The position numbers and the translations under genes are program-made. From Panaeolus papilionaceus (lineage: Eukaryota > Basidiomycota > Agaricomycetes > Agaricales), in contig JADNRZ010000069.1 in the NCBI GenBank assembly GCA_015501605.1, positions 1-15,345 of the forward strand: DNA of 15,345 nt. Direction: 5' to 3'. Numbering within the stretch: position 1 is the stretch's first letter; every line of letters starts with the position of its first letter. This document shows positions 1-9,261 of this stretch, one piece after another. The notes below the pieces were generated by a model. The model worked only from the letters and a program-made list of their open reading frames with translations. It was not told where the DNA came from and did no database searches.

Positions 1-1340
1 TGCAATATTAATATAGCAATATCATTTACTGGCATACATCATACAGAAGCATTACATTTTGGTGCGCTTTTTTGAGAATTTAAGGAGTTACATATTAATA
101 TGCTGATAGAATGCAAAATGTGTGTATTTTAGCTATTGGGTCGGTGAGATCCATTTAATAATGATTATAAAGAGGTGTACCAAGTTTCAGGTTGATAGCT
201 GCAGAGGGAGTGGAGGAATGAAGCCAAAAAAGCGGAGGAGGGAGGAGGAGAAGGAGGATCAAGGGGTGTTCCCACGCTCTAGTACCCAAAATGCGAAATG
301 CAATTGCTCCATCCACAAGCACAACATTTATATTCTGTTTTCAGATTCTGAAAGTAGGCAATTGTAGCTTTCCAGTGATATATATATGACAATTAAAATA
401 ATAAAGGGAATAAATACAAATGGTGCACAAAGAAATGTGATTAAAGATAGGGGCTAATTTAATTACTACAAAAGCGAAATTGAATGGTGCAGTCCCCAGT
501 GAGGATAGTAATGATATAGGGACAGATTCTTAAACTAGACACTGATAGCTTTCCAATGGTATATATGGTGTGCAGAAAAAGTGCCAAAAAAGCGGTTGAA
601 AATGCAGCAGTAATAATGCTATAAATAAATAGGGGCAATTGATTATCAAAAAAGCGGAGCTGTTTTGGGTAATCTCCTGCAAGAAATTAAATAAATAAAA
701 TTCATATTCAAATACTAGGCAGCTGTAGCTTTCTATTGATATAGATATGTCCATATAAAAGGGCCAAAAAAGCGGTGGAATAAATGCTGCAATAATGGTG
801 GAAGAGGAATATTAATTAGTGTGATGTCATTAGTGCCTGGAAGCAGATCAGTGATGCCAATTTCCCAAAAAAGCGAAGCTAATTAATGAGGATTGATGAG
901 ATTAAATGGGATCAATGACATCACATTAATATTCCTGATCAGGACGAAGATTTGATTTGCAAATAGGGGCTCATTTAATCAATGCACAATAACCAGAGCA
1001 GATCTGCTGCTTCTGTGGCCACATTTGGCAGATCAGACCACATGAATGGATAGATATAGTGTATACCTTTCTAATGATATATATACCCCCCCAAATAGTG
1101 CCAAAAGCGAAGCAATATTGAGGAAATAATTGTAGTAGGGGGAATAGGGGCTGAAAAAGCAGAAAAAGCGAACCTGATCTGCTGGGTTACTGGTACAATT
1201 TGGCAGATCGGATGGTGGGATCTTATAGAGGCTGTTAATAGCTTTCTAACGATATATAGATCATCCAAAATGGTGCCCAGAGCGGTGCAATATTGAGCAG
1301 GATACTGTTTGGGCCAAAGATAGGGGCTTTTCAAGTGACC
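1..1340. repeat. Degenerate tandem repeat array, period about 178 bases
   Basis: No gene is supported here; the reading frames are short and AT-rich. Three landmarks recur in the same order. The first is a block like gctttcYaatgatatatat near 368, 547, 727, 1067 and 1236. The second is a block like ccaaaaaagcgg near 224, 584, 763, 864 and 1102. The third is a block like aggggctaattt near 450, 628, 965, 1142 and 1322. The aggggc spacings are about 178, 337 (two units), 177 and 180 bases. Units have diverged heavily, so this is an old satellite-like array. Its last units lie inside the left arm of the long inverted repeat, and the same blocks reappear inverted at 15190-15345. Confidence 0.7.
806..935. 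repeat. Small fold-back (inverted repeat) inside the tandem array
   Basis: The arm at 806-831 and the arm at 914-935 are reverse complements apart from four extra bases in the left arm. The shared core is ggaatattaat followed by gtgatgtcatt. About 82 bases lie between the arms. It is non-coding and could be a small MITE-like insertion, or a palindrome that arose inside the satellite. No target-site duplication could be identified. Confidence 0.6.
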
Positions 1341-1521
1341 CATGTAAAAAAACATTTTTTAAGGGTCGATGGGGATCATATGCAGGAAGCTGCGTTCAAA
1401 ATTTCAGCCCAATCGGAGCAGAATTGAGCGCGCTATTTGCGATTTATATTATTTTTTCGATTTATTTTGATTTATCGCCGGCTCTGAGAGTGTATTTCCT
1501 TAATTGCTCGCCAACCACTGA

Positions 1522-1795
1522 TCCCCCCACCCCGAAAATACCCATTCCGGGATCCTGATTTTTTTCTCTACGCCCCCATACCCATATCATATCTATCCGG
1601 CAATATTTCCCCTACCCCCACCCAGCCAGATAAGCCATCAGCCCCTATCCAGCATCCCCCCATCCATCCCCCCTATTCCCAACCCCCTACCCATCCTCCT
1701 ACACCCGGAATATCACCTATTTCACCCCCTATATGCCCCTACCCACCCCCCTACCCATCCCCCACCCCCGGAAAATCCCCCCCCCTACTGACAAA
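1522..1795 (-). repeat. C-rich tract in left arm, G-quadruplex potential on minus strand
   Basis: Runs of four to eight C are separated by one to six bases for more than 200 bases. The minus strand therefore carries many closely spaced G-runs. The mirrored tract is at 14718-14895. No open frame with coding character was seen. Confidence 0.55.
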
Positions 1796-1804
1796 AGCCA
1801 GCCC

Positions 1805-1871
1805 ACTGCCTATTGACAGTCACTGCCCATGGACAGTTCTGATAAATGAGCACTCACTGTCGAAAGACAGT
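1805..1871. promoter_or_regulatory. Three 16-base palindromes of form ACTGTC-N4-GACAGT (left arm)
   Basis: The sites are at 1805-1820 (one mismatch), 1822-1837 (one mismatch) and 1856-1871 (perfect). They have one architecture: a six-base inverted half-site around a four-base spacer that differs between copies. They sit at the inner edge of the repeat arm and are mirrored in the right arm. This looks like a set of binding sites for a dimeric DNA-binding protein, possibly a transposase or replication factor; that role is inference. Confidence 0.55.
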
Positions 1872-1899
1872 CTTTCATTAATGATTCTAGCCTCTATGG

Positions 1900-2109
1900 C
1901 TGCTCGTGGCACCATCACTCTTTCGCAATGCACTTACCTGGAACAAATCATCGCTCGTTACGGTTTCGCTGACGCCAAGCCTTCTGCTACACCTATGGAC
2001 CCTAATGTCACCTTATCCAAGGATCAGGGACCCACCAACACTCAAGGCATCGCTGAAATGCGAAACAAGCCCTATGCTGAGGCATTACGCGCTCTCCAAT
2101 ATGCTTCTG
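1900..2109 (+). pseudogene. Ty1/copia retrotransposon fragment (reverse transcriptase/RNase H junction)
   Basis: The frame reads about 70 residues resembling the end of the copia reverse transcriptase domain. Visible features are an ARGTITLSQ-like stretch, YLEQIIARYGFADAKPSATPMDPN, and AEMRNKPYAEALRALQYASVG. The last is the usual run-up to the RNase H region. In an intact element this would be followed by a GTRPDI-like sequence, but here the frame enters the hAT terminal repeat at 2110. On the left the coding match begins exactly where the inverted-repeat arm stops. Both ends are therefore truncated and no function is expected. Confidence 0.8.
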
Positions 2110-2122
2110 TAGGCAATGACAC
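2110..2122 (+). repeat. hAT left terminal inverted repeat
   Basis: The 13 bases TAGGCAATGACAC are identical to the reverse complement of 6049-6061. The repeat starts inside the copia fragment, directly after its YASVG-coding stretch. Confidence 0.8.
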
Positions 2123-2127
2123 AGGTA

Positions 2128-2236
2128 ACCCATGGGTGTCTGGAAGACTACCTGGACCCCAACCCGTAGAAACCCATACCCACCAACCCATGGGTTATTT
2201 GCATCGGGTCAAACAGGTTATGAGTTACCCATGGGT
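2128..2236. promoter_or_regulatory. hAT left subterminal palindromes (ACCCATGGGT x3)
   Basis: The ten-base palindrome ACCCATGGGT occurs at 2128-2137, 2186-2195 and 2227-2236. The last two extend to 12-base palindromes. Related half-sites (AACCCGTA, AACCCATA) lie at 2161-2180. In well-studied hAT elements such as Ac, subterminal motif clusters bind the transposase; the same role here is inference. Confidence 0.55.
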
Positions 2237-2332
2237 ATATCCTGGGTTATCACTTAAAGTACATGCCCGACGTCTTGAATCCAGTAGCAATATAATAGAA
2301 TTTATGTAAATTAATTAATGTAATGAATAACA

Positions 2333-5300
2333 CTAATTAAGTACAATACGGTCCCAGTTCTCCTCTAATACCTCAATATCATCCTCCCTAACATCAGGCA
2401 TTGCAGCAGCTGCCTCCAGGTCCTTATCGTGGACATACCCATAAAGACTCCAATTGCCAACACACAACAATGCTCGTGTCAACTCAGCAGACAAGCGACT
2501 ACGAACATGAGAGAGAAGCAAACGGCCTCGACTGAACACCCGTTCAACGTCAACAGAGGTTGCTGGATAAAATAAAATTAGTAAGGCATGCACACATTTA
2601 AATGAGAACGTACCAGGGATACATGCATAATCCAGTGCCATCCGTGAAAGACATGGGTACAATGCCCAACGCTCTGTCCACCACCCTAAGATATCATCCA
2701 CATGTTCAATGGGAGTCGCTAGATAACGGTCAATTTCGCTCCTGGGGTTGGATTTTGGGACATCAATCTTGAGAAGAGAGTCAAATAGGTTATGGCCTGT
2801 TGACGAACACTGCTGAGGAGCCTTGGAGATGAATCATTAGTGCTGCAGCCCCAATGAAAATAAAACGAACTTACCTGAGTCGCAGATTTGTTCACGTCCA
2901 AGTCTGTCACCAATTCATCATCTGATTCCTCCAGATCCAACTTGTAGTGCTCATCGTATGCAGTGCGGACCAGCTTCTCAGCTGTATCAATCCAATCCTG
3001 CTCCCATGACGCATCCTTGAAATAGTTGAGTTTGTATTGAGGATGCAAGACTGCCAACGAACATGAATTGTGAGTGAAAACTCATATACAAAGCATACAT
3101 TACTTACCCATGGCGATACGATACGTCTCTGACTCATCAGTTCTTGAGTAGTACCGGTTTAGCGTCTTCTTTGCGAGTCCAGCAGCTGTACGAATTGCAG
3201 GTGTGATGTTCTTATTGTTCGCCGCCTGGGTAAGTGTGTCGTTAATATGGTCCATCACAGGGATGACATAGGCGAGAGCTGGTGTTGAGCGCGAAAAGAA
3301 AAGGGTCGCATGCTTGAGGATCTAGATGGGCCAAGTTTGTAATAGATTATAGAGACGAGAATGGAAGAGATGAGACAACAAGGAAGAGTGATTGTAAAAT
3401 TGAGGTTGGTCATTGAGAAAATACAGATGTAAACAAAGACGACGCACCTCTAACATGTCACACAGCTCCTTGATCATCACCCACTCGGCCTGTCGCAGCT
3501 CATAATCATCTCGCAACCCATTAGCCTCATCAGCAGTGAACCGCTTAAATGCCTTTTTGTGCTCAAGGATGAATTTCAACATATCGTAAGTCGAATTCCA
3601 TCGTGTTCGGACGTCACGAGGAATTAACTTGACCTTCAAATTTAGTTCTTCCAGGCACGACTTCCACGCTGGTAGAAGGAGTGTAGTGGAATGAATTGTC
3701 TTAAAGGCAATTTTCCGAACCTGGAGGTAAGTGTATCAGTCGCAACTCGGTCTGGTTTCATTCTGACAACTGAGAAGAGATACAGCACCTTGGCAAGAGC
3801 AACACGAACAGGACGGAGTGCCTCTTCAACAACCAGACACTCAGCCTGACTCAGTGCAGCGATTTTGTCATTCCATCCATCAAACTCAACATCCACCTCA
3901 TGAGAGTCGAGATCATTGAGTGCGTTGAGAAGTTCTTCGCGTGTCATGCGCTCCTCAACTTCGATTTCCTGACCCATTTCATATAGCTTTTCGGCCTCAG
4001 CATCGTCAGGCGATCCAGAAGGTTGTGGTTTGGAGCGTGGGGCGTCAAATTGGCGGAGAAGGGACTGACCAACGAGGTTGTTTACGTGGAGAAAGCAGCA
4101 GGTGTGGTTGACAGCAGAAAACGAGTTGTCCATGGTGTCCAGCTTGCTTACCATGACATCGTTATTGGTGGCGTTGTCTGTGGAAAGTGCAAGCATCTAT
4201 CACCGAGTTGCAGATTGGCAGTGAGTCTCTTGCTTCATATGAACGAGATATACTAACATACCTTTTGTGAAAGCCCAAATTCTTCGAGAATCGACGCAAA
4301 AACCTCCGCCAAGGCAAGTCCAGTGTGCGACTTCGGGACCTCAACAACATCCAGGATGAGCACCACTGCCTCTCCGTTATGCTCAAAATGGACTGTTACG
4401 GCCATGTAGGCATGATGGTTTGGGGAAGTCCAGGCGTCTGTGGCGAAATGTAAACGCCCTTTGTGCCTCTTTATAATGGTAAGTTAGTCGTTCTCAATAT
4501 TTAGGCAATGGATAATGACACTTACTTGTAGAATTCCAGCAATACGTTGTCGACTCTTTGCAAAGACAGTGCGGACATCACGAGAAACAGTCCTCGGCGA
4601 AGGTAGGTAATACTCTGGTCGCCCAGTTTTCATCAAAACTTTGAACCCTCGGTCGCTGACGATGTTGAAAGGCCGGACACTCTCTGAAACCCAACGAACA
4701 ATCTCAGCCCTTGAAATACAGAGGGTCAGTGCCACGTAATACCAAAGGACAATGAGAGCGCACCTCGTTTGCGTCTTTGTGTGCTGTCTGTGTGAGTAAC
4801 TCAGTTTACCATTGCCGTTTACCCGAAAAAACTCAGGCAGTGACCCATCCTTCGACTTTAACAGAATTTCACGAGCCTCTGTTGCTGTCTTAACTGACAT
4901 CGCCGCAGCAATGGTTTCCTTCCCCCAGCATTTCCGTGCATGCTTGTGTAAGTTTCCAGTTGATCCTGCATCCTTCTTGTCTGTGAACCGATTTACTGAT
5001 TTTTTGCAGGATTTGGCGAAGCAGTGGAACACATGGTATTGTCGATTGTCGGCAGAATACTTGATATCAGGGACAGGGTGAAAAAACGCATAGATCGGTG
5101 AGGTCCACTCTTGCATCATGCGCTCTATGGAATACTTATAAATGTTCTGATGGGTAGCATGCAACGACACAACTCACCTAATACTTGTTCATCACTCTCC
5201 ACCTCGCTGTCCACCTCACTGATGATTTCAAGACTGGGAGACCTTGTGCGAGAGGACGACAAGCTTTCGTCGTCCTCATCAGGGACCTCAACCATCTCAA

Positions 5301-5774
5301 CACGGCGACGTGTGGACGGTTGATTAGTGCTGGTCTTTTGATACTTGGCTGGAGGCTTGACCTGAAAACGGTAGGTTATAAATTTCAGCACACTTTCCCA
5401 AAAAAAGTACTCACAACATCTGCGATGCTGTCATCATCAGACTCAATGACTCGCTTTTTTTTCTTGGGCGCTACCACGTTCAGCACCCTTTTGGCGGTGT
5501 TCCCAACACTCTTGGCTACAGCCTTGGATCGCTGCGCAAGGGAGCTGCGAGAGCTCTTCTGTGACGAGTCCGATGATATGACCTTAAGATGAGAGTGGTA
5601 AGTTGATGTCCGCCATTAAGTTAAAAAAATACTAATCACCTCATTATCTGTTGACCTGTTACCAGCTGGTTGACGCGACTTAGGCATCATGTCTTTCAGT
5701 GCCTGTTTAGCAGCAGCAGATACTGTCACTGTCCGCCCTGACCGTGTGGTCACGTCAGCAGTAGCAGTCACCAT
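2333..5774 (-). CDS. hAT transposase (BED-like finger, RNase H-like core, hATC dimerisation domain)
   Basis: This enzyme should cut and rejoin the element's ends in the nucleus. Twelve exons join in frame from ATG at 5774 to TAG at 2333 for 912 residues. Inferred introns are 5583-5639, 5362-5414, 5135-5184, 4710-4763, 4469-4525, 4197-4261, 3721-3788, 3322-3447, 3051-3107, 2810-2874 and 2563-2613. Most are 50-68 bases; the one at 3322-3447 is 126. The donor at 5184 (GTATTA) is the least certain. The N-terminus (residues 1-160) is Ser/Lys/acidic with a basic PKKKKR patch. A BED-like finger uses C198, C203, H223 and C229. Family catalytic positions appear as D356 (in DAWTSPN), D421 (in STDNATNND) and E843 (in SVDVERVFSRGR), with an RW motif at 590-591. 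No internal stop or frameshift was found, so the gene may still be functional. Confidence 0.9.
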
Positions 5775-5939
5775 GTGTGGATAGAAGCACCCTTGAGAAT
5801 AAAATCTGAAGTAACTGGCCTTGTGTATAATTTGTGTGGCTTTTTTTGCTTGACATACCTCTCAGCCGTGTACTTGCCAAGAGCTTGCTTAGATGTGGTA
5901 CTGTACAGTTTATCACAAATATAGGAATTTAATCAATAT

Positions 5940-6048
5940 TTTTGTATTTTAACGGCCCGGGTACCTCCAGGTACTGGGTCAGCGCCTATTGACCCGTACC
6001 CCTACCCAGATAACCCGTACATGCTACCCATGCGGGTTACCATGACCC
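5940..6048. promoter_or_regulatory. hAT right subterminal motif cluster
   Basis: ACCCGTA/ACCCATG-type motifs recur near 5991, 6012, 6027 and 6043, with CCCGGGTACC near 5957. They face the transposase start at 5774 and mirror the ACCC motifs of the left end. This segment would also contain the transposase promoter. Confidence 0.45.
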
Positions 6049-6061
6049 GTGTCATTGCCTA
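6049..6061 (-). repeat. hAT right terminal inverted repeat
   Basis: The reverse complement of this segment equals the left terminus at 2110-2122. The sequence immediately outside, from 6062, is unrelated to the copia fragment on the other side of the element. Confidence 0.8.
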
Positions 6062-6065
6062 ACAC

Positions 6066-6514
6066 TGACCCACAGTTTTTGGATGCGTAGAGTCGGACAC
6101 TGAGCCTGAGACTATTGAGCATAACAGTATGAGCGTTGGGATTCCGAGCGAACAAAGCATGGCGCCACCTGCAAACCAACTACAACAAGGTTAGTCCAGA
6201 TAATTTTGCTGATATCAGTGACAACTAATAACTAACCTTGTAAAAGCCGCAGTCGAACAAGTGAAGAAACATGCACCACTCCACAAGCGCATCACTTGCT
6301 GGAACAACAAAGTGGAAGCCGCACGTAAATCCAGCAATAAACGAAAGAAGACTACTTGCCGTGGTTCAGTGTCTGCAGAGGGAGGGGATTTCCAGGTTAT
6401 TCCACTTACTACTGAGAGAATATTCGGGAACTTACTTTATTTATATCTTAGGTCACTCTCAATGTTCTCGGAAACAGTGGTAAATTAAATATAACAGTCG
6501 CTACATATAGATAA
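6066..6514 (+). pseudogene. 3' remnant of an unrecognised three-exon gene
   Basis: An open frame enters from the hAT boundary and can be spliced through introns 6190-6246 and 6396-6451 (57 and 56 bases) to a TAA at 6512-6514. Both junctions keep the frame. The product is acidic near its start (VESDTEPETIEHN), with a possible internal Met at 6129. It is then basic (EAARKSSNKRKK) and ends in a short hydrophobic tail (VTLNVLGNSGKLNITVATYR). I do not recognise the family. The 5' part is missing because the hAT end lies directly upstream. It could be a small intact gene starting at 6129, but a truncated 3' end is more likely. Confidence 0.45.
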
Positions 6515-6715
6515 ATCAGTCCCAATTTTAGTAGGATATATCGTTGCTCTTACCAAAAAAAAACAAGTCGAGATCGTGATGTGCAGTACAAAAAGCAAAG
6601 ATAAAGAATCCGATCTAATAACAGTCCAAGAAACCTGTAAAACATAAATTTAATATTCAGAATATTATTCCATATAACCGAATCAAACACATACCAAAAA
6701 CAAGTCACGTATTAT
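6515..6715. other. Intergenic AT-rich stretch
   Basis: This short AT-rich gap separates the 3' ends of a plus-strand remnant and a minus-strand pseudogene. It contains aataaa-like sequences (for example caaaaagcaaagataaagaatc). It probably holds both 3' untranslated regions; nothing else is evident. Confidence 0.4.
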
Positions 6716-9190
6716 TCAAGACAATGGTGCCGACGATGCTTCATACAGACAATGGGGGATCAGCGCAGCTCGGCGAAAATAATTGTAAAATTGCTGGCAG
6801 TAATACGAAGCAACTGCGTGTTCCAGTTGATGAGCCTCTTGAAGCGTGATCCCTTCAATGCTGCGTCGTTGTCCAATTCCAAGAATATGTGGTTTCACCC
6901 CCTTCCATGAGTTCATCAAGCCTGCTAGAATCAGCAGAGAGGGCAGCCTTAACTTAATATCGTCTGCCGCAAGCCCGGAATTAGGAGGGTCGAGGGAGGG
7001 GATGTAGTAGGTCATCTCAGGGAACAAAGACCTGACCTCAAACTCCCTGGCTTGCTTCTCGGCATCATTACTACACTTTGGGTGAGCAGTGCAGTGAAGG
7101 AGAAGCAGCTCCTTGCGAAAATTGAGCTCGTAAAGTTCGAAGAGGAACTTGCGAATGGTGGAGGGGGGAGGAAGCATGCCAGAGTCGAATCTTTCGCCGG
7201 CAACCATGAAGGGCGTGTCCCTGCCAGATGACAAGGTTCGATGAGCTCGAGCTGCAGCAGGGACAAGGAGTTGTAATGCCTTCCGATGACTCTCCATTGC
7301 TCGTGAATCACCAGCTTGGGGTTGGTAGCCGAGTACTGGATTGTTGAAGTTAATGGTGAGCAAGTCCCGCCATTCCTGAGCGCTCAACGATGCGCCTGGC
7401 GTCGTTGTGATCTTTGAAATTCACGCAGACTCAATCCGAGTGTACTGCTCTAAGAGGTGTTGGTGTCTTTCATCTGTTTCAACAGTAACAAAAAGACTGG
7501 GATCGGGAAATGCGTAGAACACGCCGCGCTTGATGTGGGATAGGACAGGAGGCTGCTTCTTGTCAACATTACGAAGGGCGTTGGCCCAAGCAGGAATGGA
7601 AAACGGGGCCATGGGACCTCCCAATGGTAAAAACTTGTCATGTTGATTCTTCGGTGGGTTTTTTGGCTTAGCTGAATACATCCAAACGAGTCAGAGCCAT
7701 TTTAAGACAATACATGAATAATCAACATACCAGGCGATGAGGATACACTACTCGCACTTGACACCATTTTCGCCTTTTTTCGGGGTGGGGGGCCACTTGA
7801 GCGACTTGATGAGGCCTTGGTCACCCATGCCACAGAAGGCTGAGTGCTTGATGATGTGGGACCAGAGGGTGGCACTGAAGACGAGACGGGTACATCCTCA
7901 AAAGGATCAGCACTGCAACTCCATTTGCGAGAAAAGGAGTGAACGTGGCCGATCAGCTCAGCAGATGTGATGAAGACCTCCCCAGAGAAAAGCGATGGAA
8001 ACGCGCTGTGCGGCTGATTGACAAGTCTGTCAAAGTAGTGGACAGGCACTACCTCCGATAAGACATTGTTTCCAAACGATTGAGGATTCCACTCCCTGAT
8101 GTACCAAACAGGGAGGCCGGCGGCCATAAACTCTTCCACAATCCTCGTCTTTGAAGTGAAGACGCCCATAGTGTTGGCCAAGATGGGCTGGGAAGACTGA
8201 ATGGTATCCATGCGTGGCTTGTAAACCTCGACGTAGTCCAAACACCCTACCATTTCCAGGTAGTAACATTGTAGTTCCGTGAGGGTAAAACGTATCTGGT
8301 GCCACACCGTAGTAAGGGCTTGAAGGCGCACAAATGTGTAGTGTAGTGCTCGCTCGAGAACGGATACGAATTTCTTCACCGGTTTGTCGTCAGGAGTTGA
8401 TGATGACCACCTTGTGAATCGGTCCTGCAAAGACTGCACCAGAGGCTTTATCCTCGTGTCGATGAGGACTGGGTTCAGCTTTCCCAATCCATCTACGATG
8501 CTGCCATTATTGACAGGGACAAAGTCTGTGTCTGTAAGGGATAGGAATGCCCAGAAGCCAAGTTGATAATCGAGTGAGGAATCATCCTGATCCCCACTGG
8601 CCTATATACTACATCAGATAAACTATCTACCAGTATGCTGTGCACTAAATCTAAGAATAGGCTAAGGCTATGCGATATCAAATGATGGTGACGAAACAAT
8701 CAGGAAAGGAGGCTGCGCACTACGACAGGGGTATCAATGATGCAACGGGCGGCTGTACAGTGATCTAGAGATGATGACCAGGCTGTGCACCGTAACCGCA
8801 CTAGGGTGGGGGTTCTGTGACAGATCCCCTGACAGTGTCAACAGGATCGTACCACATTACTGAAAGTGGATCGTTGATATCCTGAGGGCATCGGGGAATG
8901 GCGCCAAGATGTGGATACTGCTCGCTGTACGGTTGGGGCCATAAGGTGTGATCATCAGGCCCATAGCGGTAGTCTTCACGAACACAGACATGGCGGAATC
9001 CCAGAAGTGGGTGTGGAATAAAGGACTTGTTGGGCGTGGTTTACACGAATTTCCCAATGACCGCTCCAACATTCCCATCATAAGCAGTGAGTGGGACTTG
9101 AAGAACATTAGAATACAATCAAATTTGAGGAATAACTAGATACTCACCAGCAGAATTTCTATTTGCAAGCAGGCGACTTGAGGTGGCCAT
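6716..9190 (-). pseudogene. Decayed multi-exon gene, protein of unknown function (agaricomycete-type repeat family)
   Basis: A likely ATG at 9190 gives a short first exon (9148-9190), then intron 9097-9147. The second exon is broken by TAA at 9041-9043. Its frame continues with coding character (FRHVCVREDYRYGPDD, PHLGAIPRCPQDINDP, VMWYDP) to a TAG at 8801-8803. A non-coding-looking gap of about 270 bases follows, up to an acceptor near 8532. The next exon (7731-8531) reads through TDFVPVNNGS and GLGKLNPVLIDTRIKPLVQSL to a Ser/Pro-rich, KKAK-containing linker. Intron 7672-7730 joins it to the last exon. There a TGA at 7421-7423 interrupts an otherwise continuous frame, which ends at 6716. An intact version would be roughly 700 residues. 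From memory, similar hypothetical proteins are numerous in mushroom genomes; the function is unknown. It has no transmembrane segment and no recognised catalytic motif. Confidence 0.65.
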
Positions 9191-9261
9191 TAGAACTTGG
9201 AGAGATCTTGAAAGGTTTGAATCTGAGGAAGTTTAGTGAGGCACTTGACCAGAACTTCTCA
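9191..9261. promoter_or_regulatory. Upstream region of the decayed gene
   Basis: This is the short stretch between the probable start codon of the pseudogene and the repeat cluster beginning near 9262. No clear promoter element was recognised. If the repeat cluster is the edge of a mobile unit, the native promoter has been separated from the gene. Confidence 0.3.

Larger units (their letters stand above)
1161..1902. repeat. Left arm of long inverted repeat
   Basis: This stretch is the reverse complement of 14607-15345, with roughly 25 scattered differences and small indels over about 740 bases (counted by eye). Its outer part contains satellite units. Its middle is AT-rich (1440-1470). Its inner part is a C-rich block (1522-1795), followed by three 16-base palindromes. 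The match stops at about 1899-1902, where copia-like coding sequence begins. The pairing reaches the last base of the window, so the true arm may be longer. It contains no convincing gene. Confidence 0.9.
2110..6061. mobile_element. hAT-superfamily DNA transposon, apparently complete
   Basis: The element is 3,952 bases long. It has a 13-base perfect terminal inverted repeat, TAGGCAATGACAC, at 2110-2122 and as reverse complement at 6049-6061. Similarity continues imperfectly inward. Both ends carry clustered ACCC-type motifs, including ACCCATGGGT palindromes on the left. The single gene, a hAT transposase, fills the interior on the minus strand. Flanking eight-base sequences (tgcttctg on the left, acactgac on the right) do not match, so no target-site duplication is visible. 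Assignment to hAT rests on the transposase. Confidence 0.88.

Noticed and set aside
1071..1355. Minus-strand frame of 94 codons in the left arm
   Set aside because: It lies in satellite/arm repeat, has no recognisable motif, and its counterpart in the right arm carries the same non-coding landmarks.
5583..5639. Frame breaks in the hAT gene as evidence of decay
   Set aside because: Each break coincides with donor and acceptor sites of a short intron, and all junctions keep the frame.
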